A stretch of 64,000 nt of DNA, from assembly GCA_964437505.1 (NCBI GenBank), contig CAYTGU010000007.1, positions 1 through 64,000 on the forward strand, in the 5' to 3' direction. The notes beneath the pieces are model-generated. The model saw only the letters and a program-made list of their open reading frames with translations. It was not told where the DNA came from and did no database searches. The DNA is from JAHJDO01 sp964437505 (GTDB taxonomy: Bacteria; JAHJDO01). Position 1 is the stretch's first letter. Each line of letters opens with the position of its first letter. This document shows positions 33,120 to 42,045 of the stretch, in pieces. The translations under genes and the position numbers were made by a program.

Positions 33120-35054
33120 CTATATCCAGAATACCTGATTTCCAGTATGTCCTGTTATCAGATCAATGACAAACCAGAGTCCTGCGGTAACCAGCTGCCC
33201 CAGGATTAGTCCAAGAAAGAACGGTCTTGAAGCCTTGTATACCTTATTTCCTCCGTATCTTGTGAGTACTGACTTTATTATCCACGCAAGAAATATGCTG
33301 AACCATAGGTTTTCCATTAGCCACACAGCGCTTATAGGATATGCAACAGGATGTATAGGCCACCACAGAAGTCTGTATCTCATAAACATCAGAAACGCCA
33401 TAAATCCTCCGCCTATTGCTGTATGCAGCCAACCCATCCAATTCACTCCTGTTGGATGCAGCATCTTATCTGTCACATAGTTGTATGGCGCCTGTGGTCC
33501 TCTTATGAAGAACCACGAATTCATGTTTATTCCTCCATGCGTGTAAGCCAGTTTCAACGCTATCCAGAATGTAGAGCCAAGACCTATTACCAGAGCCGCT
33601 AATATAAACCAGAAAAGCTTTCTTCTGTTTGTCTTTATTACCTCTATTATTTTCAGGCTATGCGCTGTTGCTGCCATTACAAATGTCCTAATGTCTGAAG
33701 CCCACACATATGTGAATGCCAGACTTACCATGCCACCAGCTCCAAATATAGATGTCCCTAAACCTGATACTGCAAGAGAAGGAGCTATTGACGGCGCTAC
33801 TGCACATGCTATACCTCCCTCTGCAACTATTCTTGTTAAGCCTATAAACAACACCAGAGCAAAAAACATGAATACAGGAACTGTTATCAGGGGCATACCA
33901 CTAAAGTACAGCCATATCCCCATTACAATTAAACCTATCAAGAGAGAGTATACCGACGCTTTGTAGGACAGTATCTCATTTGTGTCGTCTATATCTTTTC
34001 TTTTCCCGAATGCTTTGCCAAATACATCCTTGAGATGCTCCCTTGCCATCCATAAGCCCGCCATTACCAATACTATCATTCCACCAGTCTGCTGATGGTA
34101 CAGCATTGGAGAACCATGTATTCCATAAATGCCTGTATTTTCATTGAATCCAAATCCTGTAATATTACAGATTCCTTTTATCACTATTGATAATAGGCAT
34201 AAAAACCATAAACTGAACGCTAACTGCATGTTGATAAAGTACGCATACCCTATCATTGGAAAGCTTACTCTGAAGGACATGTTTAGAGTGTTGCGAAATA
34301 TTGGAATACTATTAACGAGGTTTATCTTAGGTATGAAGTGAAAATAGTCATGAAAACCATTTATTGAACTGATTATGAATGGAATTGCAAATCCAAGCCA
34401 CATTATGTTGCTTTTGAAGAAAGGCCTTATTATGGAACCGTTTTCATCCTTTACCATATCCATAGGCAATTGCGCTAACGGATATATCAATCTCTCTTTT
34501 TCTACCCATTGTTTTCTTAATATCACCATTATTGTTATCATTACCATATACAGAGACATAAGGAATATCATCCAGAAACATATTGGCTTGAGCCATGCTG
34601 CCCATGGGATACTCGCGCCCTTTGGCATGCCTTCATAGAACTGCCTTATTACCTCTTTGCCCTGTGGCACCATCCAGCTTTTTATATGTGGTTGTATTAA
34701 CTCTGCCCATCTGTTTGTCGGGGTTGCAAAGTAAAATGGTGCTGTGATTATCTGAAACAATTGTGCGCCAAGTCCCATTGTTGCTACTGAAGAGGCTATA
34801 AGCATCATGATGTATATTACTAAGAGCTCTGATGAATTAAGAGCTAGTCTCTTACTTATCAGTTTGAGTATAACTGCTATGCCGCCTACAAGAATAAAAA
34901 ACAGGAATATTGCTCCTGCAGGCATGAAGTCTATTGCCATATAAGAGCCATGAACAATATCTATGGAGTAGTGCGCCATTACAGGGATGAGAAAACACAG
35001 TAACGCACCTATTACGAAACTCTTTAGACCTACTTGTTTATCTCTATTTTCCAT
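33120..35054 (-). CDS. Large polytopic membrane protein, DUF6785-like
   Basis: About 644 residues with a dozen or more hydrophobic segments spread over the whole chain, and conserved-looking loops such as WVEKERLIYPLAQLPMDMV, TRIVAEGGIACAVAPSIAPS and FMRYRLLWWPIHPVAYPIS. These fit the DUF6785/DUF6784 group of uncharacterised proteins, distantly like oligopeptide transporters, known from Planctomycetes and Lentisphaerae-type genomes. Transport is likely; the substrate is unknown. The start is uncertain: ATG 35054 has GGAGAG 15 bp upstream, whereas TTG 35060 has it at the ideal 9 bp, and the frame is open to TTG 35081. It stands alone between nadC and a GT4 gene. Confidence 0.75.
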   Translation of the reverse strand: MENRDKQVGLKSFVIGALLCFLIPVMAHYSIDIVHGSYMAIDFMPAGAIFLFFILVGGIAVILKLISKRLALNSSELLVIYIMMLIASSVATMGLGAQLFQIITAPFYFATPTNRWAELIQPHIKSWMVPQGKEVIRQFYEGMPKGASIPWAAWLKPICFWMIFLMSLYMVMITIMVILRKQWVEKERLIYPLAQLPMDMVKDENGSIIRPFFKSNIMWLGFAIPFIISSINGFHDYFHFIPKINLVNSIPIFRNTLNMSFRVSFPMIGYAYFINMQLAFSLWFLCLLSIVIKGICNITGFGFNENTGIYGIHGSPMLYHQQTGGMIVLVMAGLWMAREHLKDVFGKAFGKRKDIDDTNEILSYKASVYSLLIGLIVMGIWLYFSGMPLITVPVFMFFALVLFIGLTRIVAEGGIACAVAPSIAPSLAVSGLGTSIFGAGGMVSLAFTYVWASDIRTFVMAATAHSLKIIEVIKTNRRKLFWFILAALVIGLGSTFWIALKLAYTHGGINMNSWFFIRGPQAPYNYVTDKMLHPTGVNWMGWLHTAIGGGFMAFLMFMRYRLLWWPIHPVAYPISAVWLMENLWFSIFLAWIIKSVLTRYGGNKVYKASRPFFLGLILGQLVTAGLWFVIDLITGHTGNQVFWI

Positions 35055-35128
35055 CGGCAAAATTAAATTCTCTCCTATCAAATTTTAAGCATAATATAAA
35101 TCCTGCTCATTTGCAAACAGCAAAACAC

Positions 35129-36208
35129 TCATAAACTCATATAAACTATTTCTGTCCCTTCAACCATTCTGAACACGTTAAACACTGTTTTTACTCGCTC
35201 CAGTCCCCTCTCCCCCATTTTTTTTGCCTCCTCTTTATTGGATAACAACTGTATAATAGAATCTGCCAGCCCTTTTGAATCCTTGGGCGAAACAAGAATA
35301 CCTGTTTCTTTATCCACAACAACTTCAGGTATTCCACCGGCAGTTGTCGCAACTATCGGTAGTTTCATCAGCATTGCATCCATAAGAGAAGTGCATAATC
35401 CCTCAAGATGTGAAGGAAGAACAAAAAGATCCATTGTTGACAATAATTCACCGATATCCTTTCGGAACCCGGTAAAAATTACATTTTTTGTTATATCTAA
35501 TTCCTTAACCTGTTTTTTTAAGGCTTCTTCCAGTTCTCCTTCGCCAATAATGAGAAAAACCACATTTGGAAATATTTTTAATACCTCAGGGACAGCATTA
35601 AGCAGATATTTATGCCCTTTGTGATCTGTCAGATGTGCGATTGTACCAATAATTGGGGAATATTTTGATAAATTAAACTCTTCGTATAAATACTGAGTAT
35701 TACTTATACTGTCGAATTTTTCTGTATCAATTCCACTGTAAACAACATCTATTTTGTCCTGAGGAACACCTGCCTCTATCAATATACTTTTAATAGCATT
35801 GGATATTGCAATTATCTTATTTGTGAGATAATTATATTTTATGTTTGAAAAAATGTTGCAGGCAACCTTAAAATCAACCCTGCGAGTGACAACAAAAGGA
35901 ATCTTTTTTATCTTTGCTGCAATCGCCCCAATCGTATGTGCATGAGATGTATGAGCATGAATAATATCTATGCGTTCATCTGTTATTGTCCTGCAGATAG
36001 CTCCTATAGCCCCCAAATCCAATTCTCCACGCATTACTACAGGGCATACCCTGAGATTATTGTTAATACACTTTCTTACCAGCACACTATTTGGTTGAGC
36101 AGATACAACGTTATTGTGATTCTTTCTTCTTAAACCATCCATAAGACACATCATCTGAACTTCCCCGCCCCTCCAGCCGCACTCTGTATTTATGTGAAGA
36201 ATATTCAA
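35129..36208 (-). CDS. Glycosyltransferase family 4
   Basis: A 359-residue GT-B glycosyltransferase. The N-terminal domain begins MNILHINTECGWRGGEVQ with the acceptor-side Gly-rich loop; IDIIHAHTSHAHTIGAIAA follows. The C-terminal nucleotide-sugar domain has GTIAHLTDHKGHKYLL, LIIGEGELEEAL, and the donor site EGLCTSLMDAMLMKLPIVATTAGGIPEVV, where the E-x7-E motif is seen. It starts at TTG 36208 with AAAGGGATG upstream. It likely acts in lipopolysaccharide or other surface glycan synthesis; the donor is unknown. cobU is 3 bp upstream. Confidence 0.9.
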   Translation of the reverse strand: MNILHINTECGWRGGEVQMMCLMDGLRRKNHNNVVSAQPNSVLVRKCINNNLRVCPVVMRGELDLGAIGAICRTITDERIDIIHAHTSHAHTIGAIAAKIKKIPFVVTRRVDFKVACNIFSNIKYNYLTNKIIAISNAIKSILIEAGVPQDKIDVVYSGIDTEKFDSISNTQYLYEEFNLSKYSPIIGTIAHLTDHKGHKYLLNAVPEVLKIFPNVVFLIIGEGELEEALKKQVKELDITKNVIFTGFRKDIGELLSTMDLFVLPSHLEGLCTSLMDAMLMKLPIVATTAGGIPEVVVDKETGILVSPKDSKGLADSIIQLLSNKEEAKKMGERGLERVKTVFNVFRMVEGTEIVYMSL

Positions 36209-36211
36209 AGT

Positions 36212-36739
36212 TCATCCCTTTATTTTTAGTTCTATGCCTGAAATCATAAGATACACTTCATCTGCCATGCGTGCAATGAGCTGATTGCATCTTCCAGCAA
36301 TATCTCTAAATTCGCGCGCTAATCTATTCTCAGGGACTATGCCCATTCCTAGCTCATTACTCACAACAATAAGTGTAAATCTTGAGGTTCCTGCTGTTTT
36401 TAATAGCATCTGGATATCCCCAAGAATGCGGTCTTTCACCCCTTCAATACCGAATTTATGTATCATATTAGACAGCCACAATGTGATACAATCCAGAATA
36501 ACAGCACCTTCAAAATTTCTAAATTTGTTTAAAATATTAATATTTATCGGCTCTTCAACTGTCTTCCATGTACTGCTTCTCTTTGCTTTATGCTTCTTGA
36601 TTCTGTCTGCCATTTCTTTATCCAGGGCTTCTGCAGTAGCCAAAAAGACCACGTCCTTTCCAAGTGCTGATGCTAATTTCTCTGCAAAAGAGCTCTTACC
36701 GCTCCTCGCCCCGCCTGTAATGAAGATTATTTTAGCCAT
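36212..36739 (-). CDS. cobU: Adenosylcobinamide kinase / guanylyltransferase
   Basis: A 175-residue bifunctional enzyme of cobalamin nucleotide-loop assembly and cobinamide salvage. It has the P-loop FITGGARSGKSSFAE, the guanylylated-His region (KKHKAKRSSTWKTVEEP), LDCITLWLSNM and the C-terminal VVSNELGMGIVPENRLAREFRDIAGRCNQ signature. No other cob gene is in the window, and there is no cobalamin riboswitch in the 66 bp upstream, which instead hold four 12-bp tandem repeats. It points to corrinoid use by this organism, which fits the UroD-superfamily and QueG-like proteins present. Confidence 0.95.
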   Translation of the reverse strand: MAKIIFITGGARSGKSSFAEKLASALGKDVVFLATAEALDKEMADRIKKHKAKRSSTWKTVEEPININILNKFRNFEGAVILDCITLWLSNMIHKFGIEGVKDRILGDIQMLLKTAGTSRFTLIVVSNELGMGIVPENRLAREFRDIAGRCNQLIARMADEVYLMISGIELKIKG

Positions 36740-36750
36740 GAAATATTTCC

Positions 36751-36797
36751 AATCATCAACCTAATCATCAACCTAATCATCAACCTAATCATCAACC
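36751..36797. repeat. Tandem 12-bp repeat, 3.9 copies
   Basis: AATCATCAACCT is repeated perfectly, three full copies and eleven bases of a fourth, ending 9 bp before the 3' end of the Fic gene. It occupies nearly the whole gap between the Fic gene and cobU, just upstream of cobU's start. Copy number may vary between strains by slippage. Confidence 0.95.
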
Positions 36798-36805
36798 ATT
36801 CTTTA

Positions 36806-37861
36806 CTATAACAGCACATAATACAAGGCTCTTCCTTTTCCTTTTGATTCTATCACTTTCATCCTTAAGAGTTTCTTCAATTCTTTATGCGCCGCCTGGG
36901 CGGAAATATTAAACAATTTCTGCAAGTCCCTGTTTGTTATCCTACCGTCTATATTTATTCTCTCGATAATCTTCATCTGTTTCTGAGTTAAAGATATCTG
37001 GCTTTTTGTTTCCTTTTTCGCTTTTAAGCCAAGTTTTAAAACCGCTTCCTTTACCTCATTTATTGAGAACGCCACACCGTCGGAAAAATATTCAAGCCAT
37101 TTTGTCAAATCCCGTATTTTGGTATCTACTGTCTTTAACGCGGCATAATAAGATTTTCTGTCTCTGTCGTAATAATCATCCAGACTAAATATTCTTCTAT
37201 GGTCAAAACCGCTCAAATATAAAACCAATGTAGCCAGAAGTCTGGCTGTACGTCCGTTACCGTCTATAAAAGGATGAATTCTCGCTATTTCATAATGAAC
37301 CATTCCGGCGAGTAATACAGGATTAATCTGCCACGTTTCATCTTTATTCAGCCAAACAATAAATTCTTCCGTAAATTTCGGGACTTCTTTTGTTAGTGGA
37401 GGCATATATTCTATTTCTTCTTTAAAACCGGTGCCGTCAGAAATCCTTCTGCCGACGTAGACCTGTCTGTCCCTGAATACTCCGCAGTCAGAAGTCTTTT
37501 CCAGAGTTCCTGCGGTTATTTTTTCATGCATACTAAGAAGCGTTTTAACTGTGATTTTTCCTTTTTTCGCAGTATTGGGAATATGCTCCATCGCTTTGAG
37601 ATAATTCAAAACTTCTTGCTTATCCTTATCTGCCGCAACCACTTCTTTTTTATCAGACAAATCCTTTACCTGTTCAAGCGTAAGTCTGTTGCCCTCTATT
37701 GCCGTTGATGAATGAGTATTCTGCAGTAAAGCCTGCTTTCTTAATTTAGCTTCCCATTTCGGAATAAGACGTGACTGCTCAATAATTTCTCGCGCTGATG
37801 CAATCAGCGTAAGATTATTCAATATCTCGTTTGTTATCGTATATTTCGGCTTAAAAGACAT
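36806..37861 (-). CDS. Fic-domain protein with C-terminal winged helix
   Basis: A 351-residue protein. The Fic core motif HPFIDGNGRTARLLA is complete (catalytic His, Mg-binding Asp, Gly-Asn-Gly-Arg), so AMP transfer to a protein target is possible. The N-terminal STAIEGN matches the inhibitory (S/T)xxxE(G/N) motif of class II Fic proteins, so activity is probably autoinhibited. The C-terminal ~60 residues (ITNRDLQKLFNISAQAAHKELKKLL) form a winged-helix DNA-binding domain. The target is unknown; stand-alone Fic-wHTH proteins are common and often act as regulators. No antitoxin gene is adjacent. Confidence 0.92.
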   Translation of the reverse strand: MSFKPKYTITNEILNNLTLIASAREIIEQSRLIPKWEAKLRKQALLQNTHSSTAIEGNRLTLEQVKDLSDKKEVVAADKDKQEVLNYLKAMEHIPNTAKKGKITVKTLLSMHEKITAGTLEKTSDCGVFRDRQVYVGRRISDGTGFKEEIEYMPPLTKEVPKFTEEFIVWLNKDETWQINPVLLAGMVHYEIARIHPFIDGNGRTARLLATLVLYLSGFDHRRIFSLDDYYDRDRKSYYAALKTVDTKIRDLTKWLEYFSDGVAFSINEVKEAVLKLGLKAKKETKSQISLTQKQMKIIERINIDGRITNRDLQKLFNISAQAAHKELKKLLRMKVIESKGKGRALYYVLL

Positions 37862-37928
37862 ATTTCAATTTCCCTTTGTCGTGATTTTCCGTCCATCATG
37901 CTTTATCCTTTAGCTTCTCTTATCATCA

Positions 37929-38417
37929 CTATATTGACTTACTAACCCACTTCATCAATCCGCCGGCAGATATCAAATTCTGAATAAATTCGGGGAATGG
38001 GGTTGATTTATATGACTTGTTCTTTGTAAGATTGGATATAGTACCTTCTGATAAGTCAACCTCCAAGATATCTCCTTTATCTGCATCCTTGACTGCTTCC
38101 TTACATTCAAGAATTGGCAGGCCGATATTTATTGCATTACGATAGAATATCCTTGCAAACGAATTTGCTATAACACATGAAACTCCTGAAGCTTTTATTG
38201 ATATTGGGGCATGTTCTCTTGATGAACCGCAGCCAAAATTCTCCTGAGCAACAATAATATCGTCATCCTTCACACCCTTAGCAAAAGAAGCGTCTATATC
38301 CTCCATGCAGTGTTCTGCCAGTTCTTTTGCGTCAGAAGTGTTGAGGTATCTTGCTGGAATTATCTCATCTGTATTTACATTATTTCCGTATTTCCAAACT
38401 TCGCCTTTAAATTTCAT
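37929..38417 (-). CDS. leuD: 3-isopropylmalate dehydratase small subunit
   Basis: A 162-residue subunit of isopropylmalate isomerase. GEVWKYGNNVNTDEIIPARYL, the NFGCGSSREHAPISIKA loop and NSFARIFYRNAINIGLPIL are family signatures; the short form pairs with the archaeal/HacA-type large subunit. It overlaps leuC by 4 bp (ATGA), so the two are translationally coupled. leuB is 9 kb away. Confidence 0.95.
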   Translation of the reverse strand: MKFKGEVWKYGNNVNTDEIIPARYLNTSDAKELAEHCMEDIDASFAKGVKDDDIIVAQENFGCGSSREHAPISIKASGVSCVIANSFARIFYRNAINIGLPILECKEAVKDADKGDILEVDLSEGTISNLTKNKSYKSTPFPEFIQNLISAGGLMKWVSKSI

Positions 38418-39712
38418 TTTATTTTTATCTCCTTCGGGTCTGCTATTCTTCCCTTAATTGCCGATGCAGCTGCAACAGCAGGGCTTGCCAGATAAACTTC
38501 ACTCTTAACATGCCCCATTCTTCCCACAAAATTACGGTTCGTCGTACTTACACATCTTTCTCCTTCTGCAAGCACACCCATATGCCCGCCAAGACACGGT
38601 CCACAGGTAGGAGTACTTATCACTCCTCCGCTTTCCAGAAATATATCAAACAACCCCATTTTCATAGCATCAGCATATATCTTTTGAGTTGCAGGAAGAA
38701 TTATAAGCCTTACATACGGATGTATCTTATGTCCCTTCAGTATACCTGCCGCAATTTCTAAGTCCTGTAGCCTTCCATTTGTACATGAACCTATAACCAC
38801 CTGATCTATCTTTATATCATCAGCATCTATTGCAGGTTTTGTGTTTGAGGGCAGATGAGGGAACGATACCTGAGGTTTGATCTTCGACATATCATATTCT
38901 CTGATATCAGCATACTTTGCGTCAGGATCGCTTTTATATGCCTTGTAATCCCTTTTTGCTATATTTTTAACATAATTTAATGTCTTCTCATCCGGTTCGA
39001 TAATGCCGTTCTTTCCTCCGGCTTCTATAGCCATATTACACATTGTGAATCTATCAGACATAGCTAATTCCGATATAACATCCCCACAGAACTCCATTGA
39101 TTTATAAAGCGCTCCATCTACTCCTATATCTCCTATTGTATAGAGGATAAGATCCTTGCCGCACACCCACTTATTAAGTGTTCCTTTATAGACAAACTTT
39201 ATGGCTTCCGGAATTTTAAACCATGCTTTACCTCTTATCATTGCCGCTGCAAGATCAGTACTTCCAACGCCTGTTGAAAATGCACCCAAAGCCCCGTAAG
39301 TACATGTATGTGAATCTGCGCCAATTATACAATCTCCAGGGAGAACAAGTCCCTGCTCAGGTAACAACGCATGTTCTATTCCCATTTTCCCTATTTCAAA
39401 GTAATATTTAATGTTCTTTTTTCTTGAAAAATCCCTGAGTATTTTACATTGCTCTGCTGATTTTACATCCTTGTTTGGCGCAAAGTGATCCGGTACTAAA
39501 GCAATTCTATCTTTATCAAAAATGTCCAGTTCCCTGCCCTTTTCTTTTTCTATAGCTTCAAATTCAGAGATTGCAATCGGGGCAGTAACATCATTGCCCA
39601 GAATGAAATCAAGGTCTGCCTCAATAAGTTCCCCGGGTGAAACTTGAGGTATTGCCTCCTGTTTCTTTCCTGCATGAGCAGCCAATATCTTCTCTGTTAT
39701 AGTCATTCCCAT
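38414..39712 (-). CDS. leuC: 3-isopropylmalate dehydratase large subunit
   Basis: A 432-residue aconitase-superfamily protein that binds a [4Fe-4S] cluster. The three cluster Cys are in IGSCTNG and TPTCGPCLGGHMG. HTCTYGALGAFSTGVGSTDLAAAM and LVLPGDCIIGADSH are also typical. The length and the separate leuD indicate the HacA/LeuC2 type; homoaconitase cannot be excluded, though leuB and leuD favour leucine. AAAGGGGATA lies before the ATG at 39712. Confidence 0.94.
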   Translation of the reverse strand: MGMTITEKILAAHAGKKQEAIPQVSPGELIEADLDFILGNDVTAPIAISEFEAIEKEKGRELDIFDKDRIALVPDHFAPNKDVKSAEQCKILRDFSRKKNIKYYFEIGKMGIEHALLPEQGLVLPGDCIIGADSHTCTYGALGAFSTGVGSTDLAAAMIRGKAWFKIPEAIKFVYKGTLNKWVCGKDLILYTIGDIGVDGALYKSMEFCGDVISELAMSDRFTMCNMAIEAGGKNGIIEPDEKTLNYVKNIAKRDYKAYKSDPDAKYADIREYDMSKIKPQVSFPHLPSNTKPAIDADDIKIDQVVIGSCTNGRLQDLEIAAGILKGHKIHPYVRLIILPATQKIYADAMKMGLFDIFLESGGVISTPTCGPCLGGHMGVLAEGERCVSTTNRNFVGRMGHVKSEVYLASPAVAAASAIKGRIADPKEIKIK

Positions 39713-39731
39713 TTTAAATATCCCCTTTAAA

Positions 39732-41081
39732 TTAAACTAAATATTTCATTAATCCCAATGCCAAACTGAAGTATATAAGCATGCCTGTAATATCATTAGC
39801 AGTTGTTACAAAAGGGCCTGTAGCAATAGCAGGGTCAATGTTAAACTTATTAAATACAAGTGGCATAAATGCTCCTATTGTTGCAGCTACAATAATAGCC
39901 ATAAACATTGATGTAGAAAGAACAAGACCGAAAGCCATCTGTCCCTGCCATAACATTCCAACTGCTCCTACAATGACTCCACATGCAAGACCCATAATAG
40001 CGCCTATTCTTATTTCCCTGAGAAGCATCTTCCATACCTTTTTGGTATCTATTATGCCTGTTGCCAATCCTCTCACTACAATTGTAGATGATTGAATCCC
40101 AATGTTTCCTCCCATAGCAGCAACTATGGGCATAAAAAAAGCTAGAGCTATAATCTGTTCCAGAACAAATTTAAATCTGCTTACAACAAACACACATATT
40201 AACCCCCCCAGAAGAGTTGTAATGAGCCATGGAAGACGTATCTTAGCAACACTGAAAGCAGATTTTGTCAGGAGTTCGTCCTCTGTTGTCCCAACAGACC
40301 TATATACATCTTCAGCAGCCTCCTCTCTTATCACGTCAATAATGTCATCAACTGTTATTATTCCCAGAAGCCTGTTTGAAGCATCAGTAACAGGCATAGC
40401 TAAAAGATCATACTTTGCAACTAGATTTGCAACATATTCCTGATCACTATCAGGCCTTACACTAATAATGTCTGAAGTCATCACAGCTTTTAATCTTTTA
40501 TCAGGCTCTGCCATGATTAACTCTTTTAACGTAACTACGCCACGAAGATGGTCTTCTCTGTCTGTTGTGTATATATAGTAACTGGCTTCCGCATCTATAT
40601 TTTTTCGCAGATGCTCTAATGTACTAGCAACTGTAGCATCCTCCTGAAAAGATACAAATTCAGTCGTCATTATTCCACCTGCAGTATCCTTATCATATTG
40701 AATTAATTCTTCTACTTCTTCTGCTTCTTCTGCTGTCATTTGGGCCAGAACTTTCAGATGATCTTCTTCCGGAAGATACTGAAGAATATCGGCAGCATTG
40801 TCAGGAGGCATTGTATCAAGCATTTTTGAAAGTCTCATGGGACTCATAGCCTGAACAAGTTCTTTTGCCAATACAGGATCTATTTCATTTAGAACTTCAG
40901 CGGTAACCTCTGGCTTAAGTATATTCAGTATTTTCTGTCCCTCTTCAGCTTCTAAGTAACTGATAATATCAGCCACATCAGCTGTATGAAGCTTATTTAA
41001 GAACCTCTGAAGCTTGAGCGGAACATTGCTACTAAGATAATCCTGAACAATGTTTATAAATCTCTCTATTTTCTTTTCCAT
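39732..41081 (-). CDS. mgtE: Magnesium transporter MgtE
   Basis: A 449-residue Mg2+ channel/transporter. The N-terminal MgtE_N superhelical domain (residues ~15-125, LLNKLHTADVADIISYL), a CBS pair (MTTEFVSFQEDATVAST, VTDASNRLLGIITVDDIIDVIREE) and five C-terminal membrane helices with GNIGIQSSTIVVRGLATG (the pore motif) and DITGMLIYFSLAL are in the usual order. I use the ATG at 41081, with GGGAACT upstream; a GTG five codons earlier is open. No M-box RNA is recognised in the 160 bp divergent region. It may be monocistronic. Confidence 0.95.
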   Translation of the reverse strand: MEKKIERFINIVQDYLSSNVPLKLQRFLNKLHTADVADIISYLEAEEGQKILNILKPEVTAEVLNEIDPVLAKELVQAMSPMRLSKMLDTMPPDNAADILQYLPEEDHLKVLAQMTAEEAEEVEELIQYDKDTAGGIMTTEFVSFQEDATVASTLEHLRKNIDAEASYYIYTTDREDHLRGVVTLKELIMAEPDKRLKAVMTSDIISVRPDSDQEYVANLVAKYDLLAMPVTDASNRLLGIITVDDIIDVIREEAAEDVYRSVGTTEDELLTKSAFSVAKIRLPWLITTLLGGLICVFVVSRFKFVLEQIIALAFFMPIVAAMGGNIGIQSSTIVVRGLATGIIDTKKVWKMLLREIRIGAIMGLACGVIVGAVGMLWQGQMAFGLVLSTSMFMAIIVAATIGAFMPLVFNKFNIDPAIATGPFVTTANDITGMLIYFSLALGLMKYLV

Positions 41082-41188
41082 AAAACTAGTTCCCACATGC
41101 TTATTTATCTAGCATTGAGGCATTATAGCAACGGAAAAGCAATAAAGTCAAAAGCAAAAAACAGAATTCATACAAAAGGATTTAGAAC

Positions 41189-41218
41189 TTGACACGCTAA
41201 ACTAGGCTATGATAGACT
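41189..41218 (+). promoter_or_regulatory. Candidate promoter TTGACA-18 bp-TAGACT
   Basis: TTGACA at 41189-41194 is followed 18 bp later by TAGACT (41213-41218), giving a start site just before GGAGGGG and the ATG at 41244. It would drive the operon from the coiled-coil protein to folE or nagA. Confidence 0.45.
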
Positions 41219-41243
41219 GCCGGTGAAAATATTGGAGGGGAAT

Positions 41244-42026
41244 ATGGGCAAATTGATGAAGGTCGGTGTTATCCTGCTTTTAGTAGTATCTCTCTTATTT
41301 GCAGTTGCTACTATGGTTATAATAGGACGAAACCAGGATCAAAAGACTCAAATCGCAAATCTCACTGATGATCTAAACAAAACAAAAGAAGCTAAGGCAA
41401 AGGTAGAGGAAAACCTGAAAAACATGACTGCAACAAAAAATTCTCTGGAAAAGCAGTTAGCACAAACACGGAGTGCACGCGATAGATACAAAACAGCTCT
41501 AACATCAGAGAGGCAAAAAACAGCTCGCTTAACACGTGATATTAAAAAAGAAGTTCAAATGAAGAATAACTATAAGAATCAGTTAACTGAAGCTAATTCG
41601 CAAATTAGTTCTCTCAAATCCCATGAAGAAAATCTTAAGAAAGAGTTAGAAAAAGAATCAGCAAAAAGGATAGCTGTTGAAGTGCGTATTGCTAAGCTTC
41701 TTGGCGAGGAAATTCCTGAAGAAAAAGTGCAAGGAGATAAACAGGAAGGAAAGAAGGTTCCTGTGTTTAATGAGAATATGGTAGGAAAAATCCTGAAAAT
41801 TGATAGAAAAACAGGAATAATTGCCATAGACTTTGAGCGTGACATAAGCAGACATACAGACAAGAAACTTGTTGTCCTTCGCAATAATAATCTTATAGAC
41901 AAGATTACAATCAAGGGAATATATAATACAATAATGGTTTCTAAAATAGATGCCTTTGATAATATAAGAAAGATCAAAGATGGCGACACAGTTCAACTTT
42001 TGAACCGAGATCCAACAGAAGAGTAG
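41244..42026 (+). CDS. Membrane-anchored coiled-coil protein of unknown function
   Basis: A 260-residue protein: one N-terminal membrane helix (residues ~7-27), a long coiled coil (~32-155, rich in Lys, Glu, Gln and Leu heptads), then a globular C-terminal domain (GKILKIDRKTGIIAIDFERDI...KLVVLRNN...DGDTVQLL) of mixed beta type. I do not recognise a specific family; the C-terminal part looks like a small beta-barrel reminiscent of FlgT/KOW-like folds, a weak impression. ATG 41244 follows GGAGGGG; a GTG 21 bp upstream is less likely. The next gene, also membrane anchored, is 19 bp away, so they may act together. Confidence 0.75.
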   Translation: MGKLMKVGVILLLVVSLLFAVATMVIIGRNQDQKTQIANLTDDLNKTKEAKAKVEENLKNMTATKNSLEKQLAQTRSARDRYKTALTSERQKTARLTRDIKKEVQMKNNYKNQLTEANSQISSLKSHEENLKKELEKESAKRIAVEVRIAKLLGEEIPEEKVQGDKQEGKKVPVFNENMVGKILKIDRKTGIIAIDFERDISRHTDKKLVVLRNNNLIDKITIKGIYNTIMVSKIDAFDNIRKIKDGDTVQLLNRDPTEE

Positions 42027-42045
42027 CTAAAAGGAGAACAAAATA

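Noticed and set aside
36751..36797. Tandem 12-bp repeats considered as a CRISPR array
   Set aside because: There are no spacers, units are too short, and no cas genes are near.
36740..36805. Cobalamin riboswitch upstream of cobU
   Set aside because: The gap is only 66 bp and mostly tandem repeats; no conserved B12-box was seen.
41082..41243. M-box magnesium riboswitch upstream of mgtE
   Set aside because: The 160-bp divergent region shows no recognisable M-box core or long paired stems on the minus strand.
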